Assembly: GCA_933228895.1 (NCBI GenBank)
Contig: OW121848.1
Location: 137,968,615 to 138,032,614, forward strand
From: Platycnemis pennipes
Taxonomy: Eukaryota > Arthropoda > Insecta > Odonata > Platycnemididae
Direction of reading: 5' to 3'
DNA length: 64,000 nt
The notes beneath the pieces were generated by a model. That model did not search any database. It was not told where the DNA came from and saw only the letters and a program-made list of their open reading frames with translations. Shown here one piece after another: positions 26,001 through 38,000 of the stretch (the stretch's first letter is position 1; the number at the start of each line of letters is the position of its first letter). The translations under genes and the position numbers were made by a program.

Positions 26001-29000
26001 ACATGCCTACGACGAACTACGAAGACGAAGAAGTGGAAGACGTCTACGAAGATATCACGGAAGTTATAAAACAGGTGAAAGGAGAAGAAAACCTAATTAT
26101 TTTAGGAGACTGGTACGCTGTCGTCGGCGAAGGTCAAGATGGAAGAATAACTGGAAAATACGGATTGGGAAACCGAAACGATAGAGAAGAAAGACTGCTG
26201 GAGTTCCGCACACAACATAAGTTAGTGGTCGCCGACACACTGTTTAAAAATCACAACCGAAGAAGATACACACGGAAAATGCCAGGAGACAGAAAAAGAT
26301 TTCAAATAGACTACATTTTAGTGAAGCAGAGATTTAGAAACCAAGTGAAGGACTGCAAAAGCTACCCTGGGACAGACATCGATAGTGACTATAATTTAGT
26401 GATGATGAAATGCCATCTAAAATTCAAGAAATTGAAGAAAACATAGAAGAATATATGGCAAGTAGAAAAACAGAAGGAGGCTCAACATCAGCTGGCATTT
26501 CAGAAATCAGTGGAAAACAACATAGGAGAGGACCTGAATAAGAAATCAGTGGAAAAGCGTTGGTAAAACATTAAATGTGGACTCCAGAAAGCAGCGGTAG
26601 AAGTTATTGGAAGAATTAAAGTTGCTAAGGAGAAGCCATGGATCACGGAGGAAGTCTTAGACTTAATTGAAGAAACAAGAAAATACAAGAATGCGAAAAC
26701 TGAAGAAGGGCAGCTTTGCTACAAAAGAATAAGGAACGAAGTAAGTCGCAAAGCCAGGAAAGCCAAAGAGATGTGGATGAAGAATCTATGCGAAGATGTA
26801 CAAAACAACCTTGCACTTGGACAGGTGGAAGCTGCCTATAGGATGGTGAGGAACCATTTCAAGGAACGGAGCGCAAGATGCAATGCCCTAAAGGATAGGA
26901 ATGGAGAAATTTTGATTGAAAATGAAGACAAAGTGAAGAGATGGAAAGAATATCTGGAAGAGTTATACAAAGGAAACAATCTCAGCACAAAAGCTATCGA
27001 AGAGGAAAGCGAAGTGAAAAAGAATGATTTGGAAGCATCAATATTAAGATAGGAATTCGACGCTGCAGTAAGGGATCTTCGGATGTATAAGGCTTCTGGT
27101 ATTGATGATGTTCGTGCAGCACTAATTAAAAATGCAGGAGAGAAGACACTAACTCATCTTTACAAAACCATCTGCGACATGTACTCAACAGGAGAAATAC
27201 CAAGGGACTTCGAGAAAAACATCATCATTCCTATTCCCAAGAAGAAGAGAGCGGAGAAATTCGACAATTTTAGGACTATAAGCCTGACGACACATGCATC
27301 GAAGATATTGACCAGGATCTTCTACCGAAGAATAGAACGAAAAACAGAGGAGTTTCTGGACGAAGATCAATTCGGATCAGGAAAAGTAAGGGTACAAGAG
27401 AAGCAATATTGGCCCTTAGACTGCTCATAGAGAAGAGAATGGAGAAGAACAAGCCAACATTCATTGCATTTGTCCTAGACACACTAGACAGTCCTAAATT
27501 CGCAGATCAATAAAGACAAGTTTAAAGACATTTGTGGATTTGGAGAAGGCTTTTGACAACGTGGATTGGGATTCGATGCTTGGAATTCTGAAGGGAATTG
27601 GGAATTTACTACAATGACCGAAGAATTATCTGCAGTATGTATAAAAACCAGGTAGCTGTGATTAAATCTGGCCCCAGCTATGAAGAGGAAAGAGTAAGGA
27701 AAGGAGGGAGACAAGGCTGTGCACTGTCTCCCGTAATTTTTAATGTTACATCGTGAGAGCCATCAATGAAATCAAAGAAAAGTCTTCTGGAGTGACTATC
27801 AACGGAAAAAAATAAGCATGCTGCGATTCTCTCATGACATAGCACTCATAGCAGAGACAGAGAGGGATCTGAACGAGATTCTAGTAACCATGGAAAGGAC
27901 AATGGCCAGATATCAACTGAAGATAAATAAGAAGAAGACTAAGATATTGGTATGCAGCAAGAAAGAAGAGGCCAAGTAGTTAGTAGAATAGCCCAGGCAA
28001 AGAGGGCATTCTAGCAAAAGAATAATCTACTTACAGCTGGAAATACAAGCGTAGAAGCAAGGAAACAGTTTATCAGAACATACACCTGGAGCATGTTTCT
28101 TTATGGCAGTGAGGCATGGACGATGATAGCAGCGGAGAAGAAAAGGGTAGAATCATTCGAAATGTAGTGCTACAGAAGAATTATGAAGATTAAATGGATC
28201 GACCGAGTAAGTAACGAGGAAGTCTTAAGAAGAGTGGGAGAAAAGAGCAGCCTGCTGACAACTCTAAAAAGAAGAAGGGACAACAACAACTAATCGGCCA
28301 TATCTTGAGACACGATGGCCTGATGAAGACAATCGTCGAGGGAAAAGTGAACGGGAAGATTGGAAAAAGCGGGCTTCGAATGAGATACATGGAACCAGCA
28401 GTGAGGGATGTAAAAGAGAAGAATTACGTCACAATGAACAGGTTGGCCGATAAAAGAATTGGGTGGAAAGCTGCGTCAAACCAATCCTTGGACTGTTGAC
28501 TAATGATAATGATGATGAGTATAAACAATCAGTGGACACGATTAACTTAGATCTGTATTACTCATATGGCTAAAGAGTTGCATTTAGAGCTATTAGGCAG
28601 ATAACAATGCGTCTTCCTGAGCCTCCAATTTTGGGAAGTGAACTCACTTCATGGAGAAATTTAAGAACGCAATTGATACGATTACGACTATAACCCAACA
28701 CCTTGCTCAGATCCCCACATATTTTGTGGCTCTTGATTGACTTATGAAATGTCACAATGCAAACTCTGACGCGGGCATTGATTTTATGAATCGAATAAAG
28801 GACTTTTAAGTTGACCGGACAAATGTTGCGGAGACTCCATTGAACGGGCACCCAACCAGTAGACATATTCATCGACTGCGAACACTTATGACGTTACGGA
28901 AAGGGAAAGTTTTCAACACCAGGTTTTTAAACTTGAAAGTGCAACTCTAATAGGCAATGGAAACATAACTCCTTGCATCGTATTTCTTCTTTTGGAGGGA

Positions 29001-32000
29001 AAATCCAAATACACCCTTGGCTGTGATATATGATTTACGTCCACTCGCGTGTGCCCACCCCACGCAAACGCACCTCTCTCTCTCTCCCTCCCCCCCCCCC
29101 CTCTCCCCGGAGCTCCTGACCCGACATGAACGCAGCCGGACTTTCACCCTTTCGTCCTTTCATCTCTTTCTCATCTTCTTCGCGCGGTTACGCTTCGCTT
29201 TCACTGGCGCCGCAGCTGATGGCGGGAACGCGCAGCTCCGCTTGCAGGCTTCGACCACTCTTTATTTTCTCCGATGCACCGCTCGCCACTCTCACCCATT
29301 TCACCACCTGAACGAGCCAAGCTTCCGGCAAGAAGGGTTACATTTTATCGACCGCGTGCCGTTGCAATGACGGATGGACTGCGAAAGGTTACGGTTGGGG
29401 GAGCCTGTATACTTGAGCGATTGCGAATTACCGTGCCCGGTGAGAGAAAAGGCGAAGAGAGGTGAGTTTATTTTTTTATTTGCTTCGTCATTTACCTTCG
29501 AGGACCACTGGAGACGCAAAGCATCCCGTAACGTCGTTTCGCATACATGAGGAAACATTCTCTGGGCAAAGAAAGTTTCAGTCATCATTTTCCGCCGACT
29601 AGAAGAATATTAGGACTATAAGCCTGACGACACATGAATCGAAGATACTGACCAGGATCATCTACAGAAGAATAGAACGAAAAGCAGAGGAGTTCCTGGA
29701 TGAAGATCAATTCGGATTCAGGAAAAGTAAGGGTACAAGGGAAGCAATATTGGCCCTTAGGCTACTTATAGAGAAGAGAATGGAGAAGAACAAACCGACG
29801 TTCATTGCATTTGTGGATTTAGAGAAGGCCTTTGACAACGTGGATTGGGATTCAATGCTTGGAATTCTGAAGGGAATTGGAGTGTCCTACAATGACCGAA
29901 GAATTATACACAGTCTGTACAAAAACCAAGTTGCTGTGATTAAATCTGGACCCAGCTGTGAAGAGGCAAGAATAAGGAAAGGAGTGAGACAAGGCTGCGC
30001 ACGGTCTCCCGTAATTTTTAATGTTTACATCGAGAGAGCCATAAATGAAGTCAAGGAGAAGTGTTCTGGAGTGAACATCCACGGAGAAACAATCAGTATG
30101 CTACGATTCGCTGATGACATAGCTCTCATAGCAGAGACAGAGAAGGAGCTGAATAAGATGCTAACAACCATGGAAAGGACTATGGCCAGATATCAGCTGA
30201 AGATCAATAAGAAGAAGACTAAGATATTGGTGTGCAGCAAAAGAGAAGAGGCGAAAACCAACGTTAAACTAGGAAAACAGAAACTGGAAGAGGTGAAAGA
30301 GTTCTGTTACCTGGGAAGCAGAGTAACCAACTATGGACGAAGCAAGAAAGAAATAGTGAGTAGAATAGCCCAGGCAAAGAGGGCATTCTTTCAAAAGAAG
30401 AATCTACTTACAGCAGGAAATACAAGCATAGAAGTAAGGAAACAGTTCATCAGAACATACATCTGGAGCATTTTTCTTTACGGCAGTGAATCATGGACGA
30501 TGACAGCAGCGGAGAAGAAAAGGGTAGAAGCATTTGAAATGTGGTGTTACAGAAGAATGCTGAAGATTAAATGGATCGACCGAGTAAGTAACGAGGAAGT
30601 GCTAAGAAGAGTAGGAGAAAAGAGAAGTCTGCTGACAACTCTAAAAAGAAGAAGGGAAAACTTAATCGGCCATATCTTGAGACACGACGGCCTGATGAAA
30701 ACTATCGTCGAGGGAAAAGTGAACGGGAAGATTGGAAAAGGCAGGCCTCGTATGAGATATATGGAACAAGTTGTGAAGAGTGTAAAAGAGAAGAATTACG
30801 TCACAATGAAAAGGTTGGCCGATAGAAGAAACGAGTGGAAAGCTGCGTCAAACCAATCCTAGGATTGTTGACCAATGATGATGATGATGATGATAGAAGA
30901 ATATGCATGGATTGACGGACGACTGCCGAGATGTGATAGGATTTTAGGAATTAACGCTCACGTTTATCGGGCACCAGAGTGTGTTTCAGAATCGTTTCGA
31001 AGGAATCAAAATTAACTGGAGATCGGGTTGTTGTGGTAGCCGGGTACCTGCCTTCAATCCCGAGGGTTTTGGTTTGAATAACAGAAAGTGTACAGATTAT
31101 TCATTAGAATCCCGGCTCCTTCTTGAATCATGTGAAAGCATTAAAGTAAGTTAACCCTGGTACGTTAAACCCAATAAGTTAACCATTGTGGTCTCTTAAT
31201 ACACCATTGGTACGGTAGGGTGTTAGGACATCCCAAGTGAAAAAAATGTGTATAATTTTTACCCTTTCCAGTATTCATATACAATTTCTTATACGTACTC
31301 TCCCACCTTTAATGAAGGTGGTTCTGCTCTTTATTTATGTCTCTGAGCTACATCGTAATTCATTTAGTTCTTCGTACGCTGAAATGCAATCTAAACTTCA
31401 AAAATAGAAAACAGATAGCGTGAATAGTACCACCGTATTTTCACAGCAAAAACAAAATCTTCGATACGTTTGTCACAGTTTAAGTCGTGACTACGTACAC
31501 ACAAAACTTCAATATGAGATACATTACAAAAAGACAAATAGATACCAAAAAGAGGAATTTTGTATCACCATACCTTCGTTAGTGCGGTGGGGTGTTTGAA
31601 CACATCAACGAGAAAACTATTTATCTTGGCTCACAGATCATGAAAACAGATCAAAGAAAGATTAAAACGTAAACTATTAATATATTTAGGAAGGTACTCA
31701 AGATATGAGGTTTATCAGTTACAACAAAGCTAAAATATGATCAAAAAGATAATGTTGGGGTGTCTAAACACACCACCGGACTAACGCAGGGTTGAGGAGA
31801 TACTCCTTCCGCCGAATGACACGATAAAACTGCGGAGCTCTAGGCGCATTTCGTTCCAGGAAAATAGCGAGGCCGGATTTCTCTCCACCCTTATGCAGTT
31901 GCCAAAATCCAATCAAAACGTACCCATAGCGTAGTAGTCCGTTGCCTACTCTAGCAATGACAACTGCAATAAACTTATTCATTCAAATGGATGCCCTCTA

Positions 32001-35000
32001 GACAAAATTCAGTTTCAAGAAATAACGAATCAAATGCGCTACCGATGAATAAAAGTACAAATGTGCTGATGTTTTCCTAAGCTGTGAGCGTTTTATTTAG
32101 CCATTCAAATGAAAGACTGATATTCTGACGAAGTTCTCCGGTTACTCTTCGTAGTCTGAATGATGCTTAAAATAAAAACACGAATAGAAATCAACTTTTC
32201 AGGGCACAGGCTTGCGCGCTTTTTTCAAATTATTCAATTTTATAGTAAAGAGACGATTTATTACAGCACATAAAGGCTATTTCGCTCTCTTGTGAATCAG
32301 CCCTCAGACAGCTTCATTCGCACCCTTGATCTAATTTTAAGGCAGGACGGCTAACAAAGTCGATGTACCGGGGTACAAAAAATATTTGATTCATAAATTT
32401 ACACATATTTTACGCACTTTTAAGTAAAAGCATCAAAAACGTCCGTTGAAGAGAAAAACATACTTTTTAGAGACGCTTTATAATTTAAAACATAGCGCAC
32501 ATAATAGTTTACGGGTTACGGTGAGAGTTTTTCTTACCATTGGCCAGCTCGTTCTAAATTTTTGAGTCGACCCCAAATTAAGGCCATGTTTTTAATCTTC
32601 CAACTGCAATAATTTTAGACTCTCTACTCGTCTAAATCTTACGTTATAGGTATACTTCTCAAATCCACCTAAACTCTTCAGAGAATCTTTGAGACCATAG
32701 AGTATAATCATAAATGTGGTCAAAGAAGAATCTTATCGCCAAACGTGTAAGACGATTGAGATAGTTCCAGAAAACACGGGCGAGTCGTTGCATCACGGCC
32801 AACGAGATGGAGATCGTCTCCTTCGCCGTCGCTTCGTTTTTCAGGAAACGTTAACATAAACACCACACTTGTCCTTTCTCGCGCAAAACCGCGTCGCGTT
32901 CCCTCCTCCGTCAGCTTCCGGTGGGCTCGGCCAAGCGGGGACTATTTATTTCCCGCATGCTTCGCGAATTTCTTCGCGCTGTAGCAACTTACATGGTGGG
33001 ATGTCTAGGAGGCGAAGGAAGGTTGACCTCATTCGTGAGCGGGCACACGTGAGCATTCTGCCGACACACGACAAAATCGAACGCCGATATCGAAAAGATG
33101 ATGGTCACTCGCAAAGGAGGAAACGAAGCGCTCTGGTAGTTTTTCTGAATTCCTGAGAGGGAGAGAATTCCAGGAAGGGAAGCATTAGCGGCACTACAAA
33201 GATATCTGTGCGTCAGATGTAATTACCCCAATGGAGTAGTCGTAAAAACAAAGTTTTAACCGATGTATAAGCAGGGTCTTATTGAGCTTCGGCCTAGGCT
33301 GGCTACATTTTTTTTCTTAGCAAGAGCGAGTTTTCATCATGATCTTTGGAAATCATAGCCTTCGATTGATGGGCATGGGGCAACACATTTTTAATGATAT
33401 GCTATTTCCGGTTTTTCATCGAAAGAGTAAAGTATAACAAGTGGATTTTCATTTCATTCCAAAAATAAAAATATACAGTTATAAAAATATATACTTTCAC
33501 GAAGTGACTCCTGAGACTTTATCATACGTAGCAACACACATCACGAACGTATCATCAACAATTTGGGATGTTCTACCAAAAATAAATAAATAGAAATCCT
33601 ACTCTAAAACGAAACATTTGTAAAAGGAGAAATATCCATTCTACTTGTTTATTTTCTCATTTAAGAACGGGGTACACTATTATAGCGAACACTAAGCCAC
33701 TAAGTTTTCCTCAATAATTTACGTGAGTCAAAGAGTGGGGAGAGGAGGTGACAATCATTCTGGCCTCGTTGAGAATTTTATCCCATCACCAGGACAGCTG
33801 TAAAACACCATTTTCGTTAGTTAAAATCACACAAAAACTAAGGAACGACGCGCTCAAAGTTGGTACATTCATAAGTTTAAAGGGCTTCAGAACGAAAAAA
33901 TCAGCATAAGTAATATTTGAATCCAATTTAGCATGATTTGGCGTGTTCTCACTTAAAACCCTAAAGATAGCAAAAGAAAACCCTGAAGCTTTACCTGTCT
34001 CGGCCACAGGTACCTTGTAGGCTTGAAAAAGACAAAACCACTCACCAACAACTTGGAACAAATAACATTTGAGGATTGATATTGAGCATATTGTCAGGAC
34101 AATAAGTGTACGACGATTCCACCATAGTGCTGGACTTTCACTTCACCTTTCTACTCGAGAAAGTAAATACTTTCATCTCAGCCCGCTAGCACGGCTATTT
34201 AACGGATGATTGCAGTATGTAACATTTGCTTGAACCACTAAATGGAGGGAGATAAGTTACGGTTAAGTGAAGTTATGTGAAGCACTATAATTATCCCGTT
34301 CCATTTATTTCCCAACAAAAATCACTACCGAATAAAAACGTCGTCGCAAATTACATGAAACTAAAATAAAATTTATGTTATGGTCTCCTTATAACATATG
34401 ATTGTCTGACGAAATATTAAAATTTTATCTCCGGACAAAAAAACCTTCCTAAAGAAATCTTCATACCTTTTCGTTTGATTCGTAATACAGTCTGCAATGC
34501 AGATTGCAATGAAAGCGTGACTGAGGTTGAATTTAGAATCTAAATTCAGTTTCACTTCACGCAGAAGAGTGCGCTCCGAGTTACGTCATTGTAAGCATTA
34601 TAAGTTGTGCGGAGAAAGTATACTTTGCTCCTGAAAGTCAATGCATTAATTGTGAGGAATCTGCGATGTAGATGTATTCGTGTGACCAGCGGATAGAACG
34701 GTGTTCCGAGGAGCTGCACTCCATTTTTGAGGAGTGTAACCCTCCGAATGGTGGGATAAAATATGCAAACGCAATATTCCGGGAAAGACACTTCAGGTAT
34801 CATGAGTACTCTGAGGTCAATTACTAAAGCGTTATAGTCACACGGATGGTACCACCAAAGCGCCCCAAGGATGTGGACTGAACTGATTGTCTCCCTGACC
34901 CAGCGCGGCAAATAGGAAGGACCGGGAAAAGTTGTTTATAGATTCCCTTAGCCCAAAGAAACAGAAGTTGATTGGAAAGATTAAGTTTAAGCTATTCTTA

Positions 35001-38000
35001 GGCCTAATGTTTTTGTTCTTTATGGAAAGTCACAGATTTTTAAATTTTATCGGGAGGTGCTAAGTGACCTCTTCCGTCATGCGCCCAATGAGTAGTACTC
35101 ACACTATTGCTTTTTAAAAATAAAATAGATTTAATGAGAGCAGGGTTTACTTACGTCATCTTGTAACGCATGATCGAAAGCCCTAATGCAAATTCACAAG
35201 TGAGATCACTGATTATGGCTAAAAAACTAATAAAAATTCACTCATAAAGAGATTTTATTGGTGCAAGTTTTAAAAACTGTGTACTACCATAAATAAAATG
35301 AAGATCAACACATTACTTGGCCTAGGAAATGAAACAGTGATGTTCCTTGAAAGGTAAAAATCAATCTTGAATATAATGAAATTTTTCCCAGGGTGTGTGA
35401 CTTCAAGATATTTTTTCCTGATTCAAGAGTTTCCATGTGCCATTCATAGGTGCCATCTGTCACTTAAAAAATACTAGCACTTCATTACATCCTGATGTGA
35501 ATACCTACTAGATAATCATAAGTGATGAATGATGGTTGCTTTCCATAATAATTGGAAAAAAGGTAACGGACTTGCATGGACCATCAGACATTCTCAAACA
35601 GATTTGGAAAGGAAATAATTAGTTCAAAGAAAAACCTAAATTTATTTTAAAATGGAGCTCTAGAAGTAGAACTGTAGAAAATATTACTTTAGGTATTATC
35701 CATGAGAAATACTGCTACATATTAACAAAACTCAAGAATGTACTTTAACGCTTACAGTAAATAATACTCCATTACAAATTTCTGGAGTAATGCCTATGGA
35801 AATATTTTTAAGGAAAATTATTTGATTTCAAGTGCTTTGGCTTACCAAACCATATACGTAACTGGCTGTGCGCAAAAAATGAAATTACATTCTCAAACGC
35901 TACAGAGTCAAAGCAATATCAGTCAAACTTATAGAAAAACCTTAAGGAATAAGAATTTTTTTTTAAATTTTAGCTTCTTTTATTTGTTTCGTGGAATTTT
36001 TTCCCTCCCCACTCCAAATGTTTAAGTGAGTGAGCAAATGCCTTCCTGCACTCGTCCTCTTCCTGGGAGAGATCTCAACGAATAGGGAGAGTCAATCTTC
36101 ATGACGGAAAATCAAAACAAATTCCGCATTGAATACACCTCAAAGCCTAAAGCTCGATTGAGGATATTACAATGACCCTAAACCCTGAACAATATAACCG
36201 CATAGGCGGAGGAATACAGTTTTAATGTTACGCCCGCATTAAGAACCTACTTCATTTCAGTTGGTACAAACTTTGCTAGGCCAAGTAAAGGGGCTGCTGG
36301 CAATCGGAGAACGACGTTTATTTTCCGATTCAGAGCGTATAAAAGAGAAATAACGATGTATCACGACGGGCACGGATTCACTAGGCCCAACAAATCCATG
36401 TGAAAACTCGACGTTTCTTGACCTTAATCACTATATTTCCCTTTTCACCAGAGTTAGTATTGTTCCCTTCCCATGATAATAATAATCATAATATAAGTCA
36501 AATCCCATAATCTTCCCATAATCTAAGTCAAACAGTGCATTTGCTGATTTGATGCCTGAATAAGTGTCTCCCCCTGAAAAAATGGAATCCCCTCGTCGCT
36601 GAGAACACCAAATATAACAGTTACAACGTATTAATGCACACAGGGAAACAGAAATTCGCGAATTCTGGGCTGAAAGAGCGCTTCTGTTCGCGAGACATAA
36701 TTTTCGACCCCATTTTCGCCAGGCAACAATCCATAGGGGAAAACGTCTCGGCGAAAGATGACATTACCGTTGTGCTTACATGTGCACCAATGCGATGAAA
36801 AATGCATAGGATACGACAAACTATACATATTATCAAGAAAGTGCTCTACACCAGAAAATATTTCCGAGATATAAAACACGGTATATTTGGAGGGGCTCAT
36901 TTCTGCTAAATACTTAAATCCGGGAGAAAATTCAAGGGGAGGATCTCAGAAAAAGCAGCAATAAGAATTAAATATTTTCCACCGTAAAATACACCTATCA
37001 ATAAAGAGCACGTTTTTAGTAACTCCTGTTATTTAGCTCTGGAGAAGATAATTTGATAATTGGTTAGCTAGAGCGTTTCCCAACGAACTTATTGGATAGT
37101 ACGCAGTGAAGAGCAGTTAGGATTAAAAAGGTAGCATGACTGGTTGATTAGCGTGTCCAAATTATTATAAAATCGTTATCATAATAAAAGTTAAAATACA
37201 AGCAATTTTCTGTAGGAATTTTATGAGAATGTCTTTTCTGAAGATGTTAAATATATGCATCAAAAACCTCGGAGTAAGTGAGGTAATTAAGTTATAATTA
37301 GAAAGATAGATAGAAAGCCAGAGACGTTGAAATTGCGATTCTTTCCTTGTACTTTAAGTATAATAATAGATTAAAAGAATTTGGCTGAAAAATAACTAGT
37401 CACGTTGGGTAATATAGATTTTACGCTTTTTTGCTTGTCTACATGAAAAATTAAATAAACAACGCATGAGTGTAATTGTTTGACATATACGTTTGCATGT
37501 TTGGCATATAACCAGTAATATTTTAACAAGATTTGTGCCTATTAGAGTTTAAAATTTAAATCTGTGAATGTGAACCTGCCACTCATCCATACAGTGGCTA
37601 GCACGGTACTGTGTAGATATTTCAATGCTTCTATTTCATCTGTCACTTGATTATCAAAATAACACTCTTTCACATTAAAATACCTAAAGTAACATTATTT
37701 ATAGATTTATCGCGTCAAAATAAACAGTATACGAGTTTATTTTGCGAAATACGCTTCGATTTTTCTTTTTGAGCTGCTAAAATCTCCAAACTATACGCAC
37801 ATAATTAATTTTAGATAGCTATGATACACCTAAGAAAAATCTTTCATTGCTATTTCAGAGGTTCATTTTAGGGAAGTATTAACGAAAAAAAATACTAAAT
37901 AAAATTGATGCCTCTTTCATGGCTTTCTTGGAACAATGTTGCCAGTAACTTGTTATATGACGCTGGCATGTTAGTCTAAGGCACAGCAGTCCATGTATAT

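Larger units (their letters stand above)
25665..28517 (+). mobile_element. RTE-like LINE, near full-length but disrupted
   Basis: Endonuclease followed by reverse transcriptase in one direction, ending in an ATG/GAT-rich tail, flanked by the 11-bp target duplication AGTATAAACAA (25654-25664 and 28518-28528). Relative to the 29.6-kb copy it carries an about 60-bp insertion near 27470-27535, a deletion of roughly 115 bp near 27975, stops and frameshifts, so it cannot make an intact protein. APE endonuclease plus RT, a very short 3' UTR and a microsatellite tail point to the RTE group. Confidence 0.9.

Noticed and set aside
29017..29370. 117-codon frame in the CT/CpG-rich block
   Set aside because: Low-stop-density artefact of GC-rich, low-complexity DNA, with overlapping frames on both strands.
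34552..34911. 119-codon minus-strand frame as a gene
   Set aside because: No domain motif or supporting splice sites, and the composition is not clearly coding.
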